From NCBI GenBank assembly GCA_928212115.1, contig CAKMRJ010001112.1, forward strand, positions 405,755,610 to 405,819,609: 64,000 nt of DNA, read 5' to 3'. How positions within the stretch are numbered: position 1 is the first letter of the stretch; each line of letters starts with the position of its first letter. Positions 12,143 to 23,808 of this stretch are shown here, piece by piece. The notes beneath the pieces are model-generated. The model saw nothing but the letters and a program-made list of their open reading frames with translations, was not told the origin of the DNA and made no database searches. Origin of the DNA: Lactuca virosa. Taxonomy: Eukaryota > Streptophyta > Magnoliopsida > Asterales > Asteraceae. Both the position numbers and the translations under genes were made by a program.

Positions 12143-12472
12143 CTTCACTAAGCCATAATCTAAAGAGTAACCAGGGATACATAAATTGCACTACAAAGTC
12201 TGCTCATTTTGGTACCCTAAGCCTCAAACCATGTCATCAAGTTCATGTACTGAAAAGAGGCAAGTGTCACTGTATTATGTGTATGATATAGTACCATCAA
12301 TGTATTTTCTTCCTTGTGGCTTGGTGAAGATACCACTATAGTATATCTTTAACGTGAAATAGTTTTTTAAATCCTTCTGCGGTCGCAAAAAAAGAGGGTA
12401 AACGCAATGTAAGTCTTTAATGAACACCCCATAAAAGAAAAAAACATCCTTGATTGTATAACTATACCACAT
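11580..12472 (-). pseudogene. Decayed Mutator-type protein with PB1-like N-terminus
   Basis: The minus strand opens near 12472 and carries FTLKIYYSGIFTKP...GRKYIDG, which resembles the N-terminal PB1-like module found ahead of plant MULE transposases. After stops and frame changes, acidic segments follow, such as GGFDVEFNHEDVVEAQE and DEEIDEDSGDKPMPSQ, of the kind found between the PB1-like and transposase domains. The acidic part is present twice. No transposase catalytic core is visible. Identity rests on pattern memory; a search against MULE transposase proteins would settle it. Confidence 0.5.
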
Positions 12473-12766
12473 TCAGCTTGCAAGTCAAGTTTATTTGTAG
12501 TCTTTTCACGCAAAGCCCATATTGTGAGGACCACAGTCGATTCCTTACCAGTAAACCCTAAAAGTTTGAAATTGCGTCCAGTAATCGAAAGAAGATGAAA
12601 TATGGTTTCTTCGGAGATGGACGAAGGATGTTGACTTGAAGAGATGATAAAATACGTTGAGGCATAACCATTTCCCTCGTTTAATTACATGTGAAAAGTT
12701 AGAAGACGCATTTGTCGTCACCTGGTTTGCATGTAATTAGATAGCAGACAAAAAGTAACGGAGGGA

Positions 12767-13200
12767 GCCAAAAGGACTATATGTGAAAAGCTTTTAAACA
12801 ACATGGACCCTCCTTGAGGATAAAAAAAGTTAAGGATTGAAACTCACATTATGGAAACCACATGGACTATTTATGAAGTTTTGTCTAATATTATTTACAA
12901 TTCGTAAAACAGTAAACATATAGTTGGACACAGAAGACTAATTGCCGACATCTTTTCTCGGACTTAACGGACAAAAAAACGGAATGGGCCAAAAGGACTA
13001 TCTGTGAAAAGCTTTTAAACCACAGGGACCCTCCTTGAGGATAAAAAAAATTAAGGATTGAAACCCACGTTATAGAAACCGCATGGAGCATTTATGAAGT
13101 TTTATCTAATAGTATTATTTACAATTCGTAAAACAGAAAACATATAATTGGAAACATATTATTTATCTAATATTATCTAATTGGCGACATCTTTTCTGCT
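12767..13200. repeat. About 220-bp tandem duplication upstream of GAUT4
   Basis: The block beginning CCAAAAGGACTAT at 12768 recurs at 12988 and runs on through GACCCTCCTTGAGGATAAAA, TTACAATTCGTAAAACAG and GACATCTTTTCT. The copies are about 85-90 percent alike by eye. The second copy ends within about 180 bases of the GAUT4 start codon, so the duplication lies in the promoter or 5' leader of that gene. Confidence 0.85.
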
Positions 13201-13291
13201 TTGACGTCCCAAATCCTCTTAATTCGTATCCACGTCCTTCTCTTCCATCGCTTTCTTCAACTTCTAAGCTGCAATTGTTGTTTTTGTACTT

Positions 13292-13366
13292 ATGTTTGAA
13301 AATTTTAATCCAATTTAAATATAGTTGGGAAGAATGTGCATTCGGATTTCATTGGCTTCACCATAG
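13292..13366 (+). promoter_or_regulatory. Two short upstream ORFs ahead of GAUT4
   Basis: ATG at 13292 opens an 8-codon frame ending at 13318, and ATG at 13334 opens a 10-codon frame ending at 13366. Both close before the first in-frame GAUT4 ATG at 13380. If transcripts begin upstream of 13292, these could lower translation. The transcription start is not known from sequence. Confidence 0.35.
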
Positions 13367-13379
13367 AAAGTTGTTTTTC

Positions 13380-15977
13380 ATGTCCTCTTTTGGAAGAGGG
13401 AAGATGAAGATGCGGCTGAGAAAGCCAGTGCTAGTGTTGCTTTTTCTGACAGTTGTTGCCCCCATTGCGCTTTACACCGACAGACTCGCTACATTTTCTT
13501 CATTTTGTACCTCCCCTTTCTTACTCTCAGATCTCGAATTTCTTATTTACAGCCATCAAATCTCTATTGTCTGACCTGTTTCGTTCTCTTCTTCTTGCAG
13601 CTACATATGAATTCATTCAGGAGCCTTCAAAACTGGTATATATTTCATCCCTCAATTTCCAATCTCAATTATATCGAATTCATTGTTTATGATCCTTTTA
13701 TTCATCTATTTTTACCTTCAGTCGTTGCATCGAGATGTCAGGCCCCTAAATTTGCATCCTCAGGTAGGTAACATTACTAAGTTATTATGTTTCTGAATTC
13801 GGATGTTTCCTAATATGTTCATTTCGCTAACCTTTCAAATTTATTATGTTTCAGGAGTTATCTGCATCACAAGAACCATTTGATGATGTTTATTTGGAAA
13901 ATTTGGCTAGATCTATTCAACATCCTGATGGTGAAAGATCCAGGAAAACTAGAAAGCTTAATGAAGGTTATTTCCTTACCTTTTTCACTCAGCCCTAACC
14001 CTAATCAAATCACATTTTGGTCATGTTTAATTCTTAAAACCCCATAACAAAATCGCTAACTCCTTGAGTAACCTTTTTCATACTTTTTATCCACTGCATC
14101 ATAAAATTTGCTTGACAATTACTTTATCAGAATCCAAAAGACAAAATGACAACCCCATCAGGCAAGTAGTGACGCTTGAAGAATTGGCTGAAAACAAGGA
14201 AAATGACAAGTTGAAAGCGACTCAAACAGTAAGTTAATTAAAAAGTTCATTACTTTCTTGGTTCCTGTGACGGGTGACCCACTAAATTATTAAATAACCT
14301 TTTATATTTATGTTGGAATTAGCTGTACGTAATGTGGGCCTATGGGGCATAATATAATATGTTCACTAATTTGCTAGTATTGACTTGAATCCTTATGGCT
14401 AGCGGAGTGAATATTTTCAATATTGAACCCGGTGGCTTATAACTTATAAGCACTCACATATCGGGAAATCTTGTGTTTCTGAGGTTCTTTATGAATTATA
14501 TATAAAACCTATTTGATGCTTGGAGAATGATTTTGTGTTTTATGACATTTTAGGAAACCAAAAAAGAGGGAAAATCCATTGAACCTGCAAAAACCAAAAG
14601 CAAGAAAGCAGATGAACATGTTTTAACAGATACCCGTGTTAAGTATCTGAAGGATCAGTTGATTAGGGCAAGAGTTTACCTTTCCCTTTCAGCAACAAGA
14701 ACAAATACTCAATTTATTAAGGAACTTCGGTTACGTATGAAGGAACTTCAAAGAGCACTTGGTGATGCAACCAAGGATGCAGATCTACCAAAGAAGTAAG
14801 CCTAATTTAAATTCTAAGGCTAAATGCAAAAATACGTTGCTATTTCTTTCATTTAACCTTATTTAAATATATAATTGCGTTATATCTTGGGGGTATGAAT
14901 CTAGTGCGAATGAGAAGCTGAAAGCAATGGAGCAGACACTGGCAAAAGGGAAGCAAATACAGGACGATTGCACTGCTGTTGTAAAGAAACTGCGTGCCAT
15001 TATTCACTCTACAGAAGAACAGCTGCGGGTCCACAAGAAACAGGCCTTGTTTCTGACTCATTTAACTGCCAAAACTGTTCCAAAGGGTCTCCATTGTCTT
15101 CCCTTACGCCTTTCAACCGAATACTATTCTCTTGATTCTTCTGCTCAACAATTCCCAAATCAAGAAAAACTACATCACCCCAACCTCTTCCACTATGCAT
15201 TGTTTTCGGATAATGTGTTGGCTACTGCTGTAGTTGTCAATTCAACCGTTTCCAATGCAAAGGTACATTATTTTTTTTTAACCTATAAATTATAATAGCA
15301 ATGTGGTTATTCCTTGAAATCGACTCAATGATTAACATGAAAGCATGTTGTTTGGAGCAGGATCCTTCAAAACATGTGTTCCACATTGTGACAGATAGGC
15401 TGAATTACGCAGCAATGAGAATGTGGTTTCTTGCAAATCCAGCTGGCGAGGCCACAATACAAGTTGAAAACATCGAGGAATTCACATGGCTGAATGCAAG
15501 TTACAGCCCTGTCTTAAAGCAATTGGGTTCACAGAACATGATCGATTATTATTTCAAAACACGAAAATCCGAGTCCGATTCCAATCTGAAATTCAGAAAC
15601 CCAAAGTATCTGTCAATCATGAATCATCTTCGGTTTTACCTTGCGGAGATATTCCCAAAGCTTAGTAAAGTGGTGTTCTTGGATGATGATATTGTGGTGC
15701 AAAAGGATTTGAGTGGTCTTTGGTCTATTGATTTGAAAGGGAAGGTGATTGGTGCTGTTGAGACATGTGGGGAGAACTTCCACCGGTTTGATCGATACCT
15801 CAACTTCTCAAATCCTCTGATTGCTACAAATTTCAATCCACGTGCGTGTGGATGGGCGTATGGAATGAATGTATTTGATTTGGAGGAATGGAGGAAGCAA
15901 AACATCACTCAGGTTTATCACTCGTGGCAAAAGTTGGTATGTGTTTGATTCATCAATTGCAATAAGCAAGAACTAAG

Positions 15978-16032
<55 letters not shown>

Positions 16033-16351
16033 TGTGATTGAAGTTGTAGTAACATTTGGATTTGGTTGGGTGCAGAATAATGAGAGACAACTGTGGAAGC
16101 TGGGGACGCTGCCACCTGGCTTGATAACATTTTGGAAACGGGTATACCCGTTGGAGAGGACATGGCATGTACTTGGGCTTGGGTATAACCCGAGTGTCAG
16201 CCACAGGGAGATTGAAAAAGCTGCTGTGATTCACTACAACGGGAATCTGAAGCCGTGGCTGGAAATAGGGATTCCAAAGTTTCGAGGGTATTGGAATCGG
16301 TTTCTGGACTATGATCAGGCTTACATGAGGGATTGCAATATGAGCCCATGA
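13380..16351 (+). CDS. GAUT4: GAUT4-type alpha-1,4-galacturonosyltransferase (GT8)
   Basis: It should transfer galacturonic acid from UDP-GalA onto homogalacturonan in the Golgi during pectin synthesis. Coding exons: 13380-13506, 13601-13635, 13722-13763, 13855-13966, 14131-14228, 14554-14795, 14905-15262, 15361-15936, 16076-16351; all introns are GT-AG and the phases join to 621 aa. A start at the ATG at 13404 (613 aa) is equally plausible and begins MKMRLRKP, as in relatives. Arabidopsis GAUT4 is 616 aa. An N-terminal hydrophobic anchor (KPVLVLLFLTVVAPIALY) gives type II topology. The stem has a conserved block (KYLKDQLIRARVYLSL), then EKLKAMEQTLAKGKQIQDD. The GT8 domain follows with the metal-binding triad LDDD (Asp 446-448) and HYNGNLKPW (His 583). 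No disabling lesion is seen. Assignment to GAUT4 over other GAUTs is from close C-terminal likeness. Confidence 0.93.
15981..16030. repeat. (TA)n microsatellite in GAUT4 intron 8
   Basis: Long TA tract in the last intron, between the donor at 15937 and the acceptor at 16075. It is probably variable in length between individuals. Confidence 0.95.
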
Positions 16352-16630
16352 GTAGATAATAAAGAAGCAAATTTATTCTTTTATTGTTGATGTTGATTAG
16401 TTTCCTCGAGTCATGCATATTTTATGCTGTTTGGTATGGGGTGGAGAGCAGATGTATGTGTAAATGAGAAAGTTGGTGTTGGAGTTGTGTAATACTCTAA
16501 CCATCTTGGGTTTCAGTAGTTTTAGTTGAACCCAAGAAAAGACGATCTGTATGTTGTATTTCTGTATACTATTTATATATCTTTGTATTCCTATGGGAGA
16601 AATGCAAAAACTAACAATATATTTTCAATT
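16352..16630 (+). other. GAUT4 3' untranslated region
   Basis: An AATAAA signal occurs a few bases after the stop (about 16359), which is too close to be likely. U-rich and UGUA-like sequences at 16540-16630 suggest polyadenylation near 16600. The end is approximate. Confidence 0.45.
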
Positions 16631-16663
16631 TTTTTATTATAGTATTGTATTTTAAGGCTAACT

Positions 16664-16950
16664 TTGTTGTATGGTTATGAATGTTGGCCATTTAAAGAGC
16701 ACGAGAGGAAGATGAAGGTTGTGAAAATGAGAATGTTGCGATGGACTTATTGGACAGGGTTACAATCATGTCAATCAAAAACGTGTTGAGAGCTGCATCA
16801 ATCACAAAAAAATTAAGGGAATGAAGATTAGGGTGGTGCATGCATGTTTGTAGGAGACAGTATACGGTTGTATTTGAGGGTGGAGACGATCATTGTAGAT
16901 GGTGTGAGGAAGAGAGATCACCGAGAAGGATATGACCTCAGATAAGATAA
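16664..16950 (+). mobile_element. RTE-type LINE 3' fragment
   Basis: The plus strand reads LLYGYECWPFKEHERKMKVVKMRMLRW, the conserved block just after the reverse transcriptase of plant RTE-like non-LTR elements. After stops come VDGVRKRDHREGY and similar basic remnants. It is 5' truncated and full of stops, so it is a dead copy. Confidence 0.7.
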
Positions 16951-17683
16951 GACAAATAAGACAGACATAGTTTAGAGGTTTAGTATCTATGCAATAGACT
17001 GGTATAAGAGTAGTCTAGACACTAACTTTCTTTCCACTGTTGGTGGATGTTGCTCAGTTTTTTATTGCCTTCTAAGTTTTGCTTCCTACTTCTCATTAGC
17101 AACTATAGTCGCTATTTGTGTACAACTTCTGGCTACAGCAACTTACACATGCTCACATGCTGACAAGTCCTTTATTTTCAGCCTTTTTGTATGTGCATAT
17201 TTCTTGTTGCACACTATTGGTTATCTACTTAACTCTTCTCGGTGGACTGACGTTTTATTTGTAAGATATGTCTTATTTTTCTGCTCATCCATGCCCTCCT
17301 TTTTCCTGTCTTTTTTAGTTTTATTGCTTCTATCTGCCTCTTTTACCATGTGTTACATCCTACTAGTTATATATATATTTTTTAATGGGCCAACGTTTAA
17401 TTTGCAGATCATAAACATAGGTACGGGATGACTCCTTACCTTTCCTTGCTTCCATATGGGACTGCGCAATTATAGGTATCCAATTAGACCAAATGGTATA
17501 CCGACGAGACGAGGGCCATCATGGTATACGTGGCCACGAAATTGAGTCGTGCACACTACCCCGGCCATTAGTGGTCGGGCGTGCTCGTGTTCCGGACGAC
17601 GAAATCAAACAGCCAATCAGGCCCTCTCTCTCGATTTGGAATGGATGTAGCCGTTGAACGACAATTTTTTTTTTAAACAACAT
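16951..17683. other. Flank of LINE and leader of the SANT-like element
   Basis: No gene is seen at 16951-17412. From about 17413 the base composition becomes GC-richer and appears to be the promoter side of the transposon-derived gene that starts at 17784. I could not define an element boundary. Confidence 0.4.
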
Positions 17684-17689
17684 TTTATA

Positions 17690-17697
17690 CCTATAAA
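17690..17697 (+). promoter_or_regulatory. TATA box of the SANT-like gene
   Basis: CTATAAATACC lies about 90 bases upstream of the ATG at 17784, a normal distance for a plant TATA box and short leader. Confidence 0.5.
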
Positions 17698-17783
17698 TAC
17701 CAAACTTTTAACCCTAATTTCTTACAACATTCTTTTCTTTCTCTATATACAAAATACACACAACTTTTTAACAACCATCAAAA

Positions 17784-18979
17784 ATGGATCCCAACCAAAA
17801 TACCCCCCCCCCCCCCAAAAAAAAACTTTATAAATCGCAAACCCGATAACGCTTTTGCGTTAGATACCGCCCCTCGCCAATTCCCGACCATGGAATCACC
17901 TGCAAGGTGGTTTTGTCAATTTGCTTCAAACCGGTTTCCCTATCCAACAAACACCACTTTTCCAACAACAATACCAACCTTTCCTGACCTTTCAACAACA
18001 ATTCCACCAATTTCAATAATTCCAACAACAATTCAATCCACAATCGTCACAACCACCTCATTCGCCGGATTTCATTTCGGAAACGCAACCTTCACCACCA
18101 CCTCAACCAAAAAAGAAGAAAGGAAAAAAACTGGTGCGACCCAATACTACCCAAGAAGGTGGCATGGACAAAAGAGGAAGAAGAAAAGCTAGCGGATGGG
18201 TTTCGGCTTCCCAAGACCCAATTGAATGAGATAATCAAACCTTCAATTGTTTTTGGGAGAAAGTTCGAAGCGTGTTTTATGCGTTAACGGGAAGTGAATC
18301 TCGAAATCCTGATCAAATTAGCTCCAAGTGGCGCGATATTCGACTAAAATGCACGAAATTTGGAGGAATTTACAACAACCTCCAAAACATACGCAAAAGC
18401 GGGTCAAATGATTTTGATGTCTTCAAGGCGGCCTTGGAACAATTTGAAAAAACAACGTCAACCCGCAAAAACTTTTTCGTACGTGAAAGCGTGGCTAAAA
18501 TTGAAAGATGCTAAAAAATAGATACAACAAACGGAATGAACTTCACAAACCTCTTCTGGTTTTCAAAGTGTTCAAGAAACCCTGATTCAACTTCCCAATA
18601 ATCGGACAGACGAACACACATTGACATCAACGATGATCCGCTCGATCTTGAAAGCGAACAACCTCTTCGTCGGCCTGTTGGAAGAAGTAAAGCAAAAAAA
18701 GCGGCTTCGACATCTACGGGATCTAGTGTTATGGATCATTTTGAAGACAAATTTGATCGATATGTGCAAGTTCAAGAGAATAAGGACGAGATAATGAATC
18801 GGGTGGAAAAAAATGATTGATGCGCAAACGTCATTTCAAGAGGCACAAGCGACACTTCAAACAAAAACCCATATGGAAATCTTGAAAATGAAAGAGGACA
18901 ACCTCGAAGGCGAAGATTTGGAGCTTTTTCTCGTGATGAAAGAGTCTGTTCGAGTCCGACGTAGGAATAAGAGGTAGTG
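17784..18979 (+). pseudogene. SANT/NAM-like Harbinger-derived protein, decayed
   Basis: It begins MDPNQN at 17784 and ends at TAG 18979. Frames shift several times; a run of 12 C's at 17802-17813 is one break. Recognisable blocks: a Gln/Asn/Pro-rich head; a SANT-like part ending SRNPDQISSKWRDIRLKC; then FGGIYNNLQNIRKSGSNDFDV and an NAM-associated C-terminal region with DDPLDLESEQPLRRPVGR-like remnants; and the end DLELFLVMKESVRVRRRNKR. Plant databases often mislabel this family as glutathione S-transferase T3-like; it belongs with the Myb/SANT partner of PIF/Harbinger transposons. No catalytic transposase is adjacent. Confidence 0.75.
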
Positions 18980-19964
18980 TATTTTAGTTATGTTTGATAT
19001 TTTTAGGTTTTTTATTTTTATTTTTTTATTTTAATTAATGTAATTTTTTAATGTAATGTGGTATTTTAATTTAATGAAAAAGTAGTAAGAATTAAATATA
19101 ATTAAAAAATTGAGGTGAAGTGGTGTATTTATTGGTAAGTATCTCATGGTTAGTGGTAGAGAGTGTGGTGATGATATGACACCCACCACTATATGGTAAG
19201 TATAACAGATCACCTTATAACAATAAGTAAATTGTTACCTTTTAAACCAATTATCTCATTGCTATTTTGATAAATTTTTCGAAAAGATCTGATAAGAAAT
19301 AATGTCAAAGTGGAGTGATAGTAATAAGAAAAAAAAGTACAATGTTACTAAAGAATAAAAAGAAAGGTTTTTTTCTCTACACACCACCCTAATACACCTA
19401 CCACATACCGGTCTTTTAAAAAATTAAATCTTGAAAATTCTGTGTAGAATAACTCATAAGATTTTGTTTTTCGGCCTCCTTTAACCTAAGGGAGGAAGGA
19501 GTCATAGCGGGTTGGAGGAGGAAATGGATGGACGAGATGAAAACAAGAGAGAAAGAAATGGGTTTAGCGGTTTGAGGACCCCGTTGGGGAGACAACTTAA
19601 AGAAGGAAAGTTGGAGAAGATGGGGTTGACGGTTTTGGGGTTGGACGAGTTCGATACTCTCCGCCTAGGGTTTAGCGGTTTCGGCGGGAGGAGGGAAATG
19701 AATCTTTCTTCCCTAAAGAAAAAAACCTCCAAACGCCTTTCTTTGTGTTGGTAAACCACGCTTACTTTTTTTGTCTTTTTTTTTTCAATGATTTCTTTGA
19801 TTTTTTAAGATAGAAACGTTGTTGTTGTTTTTTTTTAAACCATGTTTAATATAATTTATTTATTAAAGTGTTTAAAATATAGTATATTATAAAAAATAAA
19901 TTAGATATTTATGTTATCTTTTAAGAATCACTTCAGTTTAAAATATTGTAATTGATAAAATTAG

Positions 19965-19969
<5 letters not shown>
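18980..19969. other. Intergenic, nothing firm
   Basis: 19090-19250 looks like the 3' side of the preceding element. 19500-19760 is open on both strands and GC-richer (80-85 codons each way) but shows no motif I know; I do not call a gene. Confidence 0.4.

Positions 19970-20002
<33 letters not shown>
19970..20002. repeat. (TA)n microsatellite
   Basis: Left flank of MITE copy B. Confidence 0.9.
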
Positions 20003-20004
<2 letters not shown>

Positions 20005-20414
20005 ATGTTGCAGAAATCAGGATTAATCGTTTGACGTTCTCCAACCGACTAGGATTATGGGTGTTTGACGGAAATTAGGGATTAATCGGTTTAGCATGAT
20101 TAATCGGTCAACAAAAGTCAAAAAAAGTAAAAAAAAATTAAAAATCAATTTTTTTTACTCCAAAATTTTAAATTTTCAAATATTATACCAAAATATTCAT
20201 ATTTTCGTATTTTCAAATTTTCAAATTACAAATTTTCTTATTTTCTAGTTTTGAAGTACTTGTTTTTCTTAAGATATATTAATCTTTGATTAATTTTAAT
20301 ATTTTATTAATAACCTATGGTCCCCGATTAATTCCCGATTAATCTCCGCCAAGATCGATTAATCCCTTAACCCCAATCGATCGTGAAGCTACCGTCGAAC
20401 GATTTTTACAACCT

Positions 20415-20418
<4 letters not shown>
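20001..20418. mobile_element. (TA)n-embedded MITE, copy B
   Basis: About 418 bp. The left end ATCAATGTTGCAGAAATC and the right end ATCAAGGTTGTAAAAATCG (other strand) are inverted repeats. TA tracts flank both sides (19970-20002 and 20418-20485). It shares GGTCCCCGATTAAT, CGATTAATCCCTTAACCC and the whole right terminus with copy A at 9902-10292, while the central parts differ greatly. Two independent copies in the same kind of target show this is a mobile family. Confidence 0.78.
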
Positions 20419-20463
<45 letters not shown>

Positions 20464-20485
20464 TATATATATATATATATATATA
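20418..20485. repeat. (TA)n microsatellite
   Basis: Right flank of MITE copy B, interrupted once by TTAATA. Confidence 0.9.
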
Positions 20486-20856
20486 AATTTTAATTTTGCA
20501 TTACTATACAAATATAAATTTATAATCATTATTATCAATTTTAATTTTAACAGGTTATTTTTTTTATCCGAAAACTAAACATATATAAAAGTTATTATCA
20601 TTAAAATTTCAAGGTTTGAAATCGTAAAAGGTTTAATCAAAAATTATGTGAAATTAAATTGTTATTTATATCTTTTTATTTTTGCATAATTACGTTTCTT
20701 ATTTAGTATCTAAAACCAATTACATAACCTTTTTATTTTTGCATAATTACCATCTTAAAGAAAAAACTTGAATTTAAGATAAAATTAATAACCGTTCAAA
20801 ATTTTTTAATAATAATATAAAAAATAATATTATTATAATAAATATATAAATTATCC
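20486..20856. other. AT-rich stretch, nothing recognised
   Basis: No coding or repeat structure seen between the TA tract and the LINE fragment. Confidence 0.5.
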
Positions 20857-21785
20857 GGATGTGGAGAGATTCATATGTTTACTCAATTGCAGGAGAAGAG
20901 TATCGAGATTTTTGGCAGGATTTGTGGATCGGAGAGGCTCCTCTTGCTGAAACTGTTCATAGAATTTATGATTTGGATACTGTTAGACAAACTACAGTTA
21001 GAGATCGTCTAACCTTGGGGTGGGATCCTGTTACTTTCAGACGCAGTCCTAGAGGTGGTATTGAGTAGGAGCAGTGAGATGCTTTTATTTCTCTTTTCCA
21101 AGATTTTCAATTGCAATCGATTCCTGATAGATTGGGTTGGTCTATAGATGTTTCAGATACTTTTTCTGTTTCCTCTGCTCGTTGGTTCTTAGATGAGAGT
21201 ATGCTTCACTCTGGAGGTGGTGAGACTAGATGGAATAATTGGGTTCCCATCAAGATCAACATTCTTTTATGGAGGATTCAGTTACTCAGTATTCCTACTA
21301 GAGAGAGACTATGTCATAAGGGAATCATGGTGGACTCGATTTTATGCCCTATATGTTCCCGTTCGGTGGAATCTATTGATCACCTCTTTGCAGATTGTAT
21401 TGAGTTGATGGAGATTTGGCCGCCTATTGTTATTTAGTGGGGAATTCATATTCCGACTCAGTTTAACGTTCACATCCTTATTAAGTGGTCAGATTCTGTT
21501 GCTTTGGGAAAGGGTAAGGAAAGGTCATTGATGCTGTGGTTATGACATCTTTCTGGTGCATGTGGAATTTTCGTAATTCGACAGTTTTTGGAACGGTTAT
21601 GCCTAGCAAATCCATGCTTTTCGATGATATTGTTTATAGATCCTTCTTTTGGAGTTCTAATAGGTGTAGTAAAGCCAATATTAGTTGGAGCTCTTGGCTT
21701 CATAATCCGGCTTATGCCACTTTTTTATTGTCACGATTTCTTTCTAACATCTTGCTAGTTTTTTAATAAAATATTCCGCCATTCC
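20857..21785 (+). mobile_element. L1-type LINE 3' end (RT zinc-binding domain)
   Basis: The plus strand encodes the C-terminal part of a plant L1-like polyprotein. It starts WRDSYVYSIAGEEYRDFWQD, then after TAG at 21066 comes WNNWVPIKINILLWRIQ and LCPICSRSVESIDHLFADC, the zf-RVT zinc-binding pattern (C-x2-C...H-x4-C). Stops at 21066, 21436 and later show it is dead. The reverse transcriptase core is absent, as expected from 5' truncation. The 3' tail runs into (TA)n at 21786. Confidence 0.85.

Positions 21786-21851
<66 letters not shown>
21786..21851. repeat. (TA)n microsatellite at LINE tail
   Basis: 66-bp TA tract directly after the LINE 3' end. It may have grown from the A-rich tail or been the target. 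Confidence 0.95.
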
Positions 21852-21854
<3 letters not shown>

Positions 21855-22252
21855 GCACACCTAATACCGTCTAGTCATGTCTTTTTTGTATTAACTAGTT
21901 AGGTGTATGTCAAAGTTCGACCAAACACCAAATTAAGGAATTAATCAATTAAAAAGTCGCTATGTATCACTTTAAATTTTGATACTAAAAATAAACACAT
22001 TTATCATTTACGTAATTTACAAAAACATTTAATTTATTGTGAATGTCTTTTCTCGTTAAAAACATTTCAGTTACTGTGAATGTATTTCCTCATAGAATCT
22101 TGAAAATGAAAAAGAAATAAAAATGGGAAGAAGAATTAAAAAGCAAAAGTGAAATATTATAATAGACGTAATATGACCCAAATCAACTTTAACTATGGCA
22201 CCCTGGTTTTGGGGTGCAATCATTTTAGTGCTATTAAATTCAGTATGATTTA

Positions 22253-22431
22253 ATCCAAGGGGCTTCAGCTATGTGCTCACTTGGTTAGAGTAGTGGCTCC
22301 CCATAGGGTAGGTCCCAAGTTCAAATCCAAGGGGCTTCAACTAGGGGTGGCCAAGAGAAGGCTCACAACGTCGTTCGGGAGGCGTATCCGAATATTTCAC
22401 CAAATGGTGCACCTTTTTAAAAAAAAATCAT
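22253..22431 (+). mobile_element. tRNA-derived SINE
   Basis: A Pol III A-box-like stretch (GCTCACTTGGTTAGAGTAGTGG, about 22273-22294) is followed by a B-box-like AAGTTCAAATCC (about 22317), a tRNA-unrelated body, then T5 and an A-rich tail (22414-22428). TATGATTTA occurs on both sides (22244-22252 and 22432-22440), a 9-bp target duplication. ATCCAAGGGGCTTCA is present at the 5' end and again right after the B box, a small internal duplication. Confidence 0.8.
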
Positions 22432-22440
22432 TATGATTTA

Positions 22441-23753
22441 CTTAGAAGCTATTTGAAAAGTCCTAATATAGGTGTCATTTGAGTTCGAAGAAGTTGACAT
22501 TTCAAGAATATGAGCCTAAGGTTTGTGACTTTCACTTGACACCACTGATCTATTATCCTTGAGTTGGACCATAATTACATAATAATTTGTGAATCGGGTT
22601 GAAATGTGAAGGAGGAGACTTATTTTGTTAAGAAAATCACAGCCAGGGTACCCTTTTCATTTAGCCTAAAAGGGAGGAGTAGTATTGTGCATATGAATTA
22701 GTTTTAGAGACTTAAACGATAGGGTTGGCCATCTCCTTCATCTAGAGAAGAAAAATAGTAAGTTTTGATTCTTAAGGGTAAATCGAAGTCTTGAAGTTTA
22801 TAGTGATGAAGATGATGATTATCAATCCAGTTAATGGATTAAGCTTGTTAATGATGTTAATTAGGATGGAATTATGGGTTTACCCTTTGGATCCATCCTA
22901 AGTCATTATAAATCGATTTGTGGGTGTTAAAGTCATGTTGGATGAGTTTATTGGACATTTTTAATGTTTTTGTACGAAATGGTGTTGATTGACCAATTAC
23001 ATGATCGAGTGATTATCCTTTTGTAGTTTGCACGGGTAACTTATTGTCCTGTACACAACTCACAAATTTCTCTTTGTTGATATGGTGGTCATATGTTTAC
23101 TTCCCACTTCCTTATGAACATGTTATGAGTGTCTATGAGACAACAAAGATTAAATAAGCTTAATGAATCCAATTACCAAATTTGAGGTTAATTATTTTTA
23201 GTAATTTGGCTTAATTGTTCATTTGTATGTGTTCTATGATCCTTCTTACACTTACAGGAGCTTATTTGAAGATAACATTTACACTGAGGTGAGTACATTA
23301 CCATATTAACACATGTACTTAATATGACAAGGCACTTTCCAATTTTCCTTTGATTGAAATACTATATGTATACCTTGAGGTCTTTTAAGTATTTATAAAT
23401 GTTTCCAAGACAATGAGTTTTCTCATAATCATGATCATGAGCGTCCATATATATTGGGTGGGAATTGAGACTATTGTGTTCGAACACTTTTGAAGATTTG
23501 GATATTCAACCTATGAAGTTTTAAAGTTGTTAATGACATTCTAGAATGCCTTCACATGTTTTGAGCCTTGCAAACCATTCACATTGTTCATGTGTAATGG
23601 TTCACATGTAACCTAGTATTTTTGAAGTTTTTATTATAGGAATCTATATGTATAATGTGTTACGTGTTATTTCATATGTATGCTTTGTTTAACCATCATA
23701 TCCTTGGTACACTTACCTTAGGAGTCCTTTAAGAGCAAGGCACAAAAACTTTG

Positions 23754-23754
<1 letters not shown>
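22441..23754. other. Non-coding stretch, probably old LTR or transposon DNA
   Basis: No open frame of interest. The same composition continues after the Copia insertion at 27569-28100, so this was one region split by that element. I could not define its ends. Confidence 0.4.

Positions 23755-23803
<49 letters not shown>
23755..23803. repeat. (TA)n microsatellite, left of Copia
   Basis: TA tract that runs straight into the LTR at 23804. Its other half lies at 27511-27568. Confidence 0.95.

Positions 23804-23808
<5 letters not shown>

Noticed and set aside
12767..13200. Arms of a further Mutator element near GAUT4
   Set aside because: The two copies are in direct, not inverted, orientation and no 9-bp duplication was seen.
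19502..19759. Overlapping 80-85-aa frames on both strands
   Set aside because: Neither has a recognisable motif and both cannot be favoured; probably a GC-rich non-coding patch.
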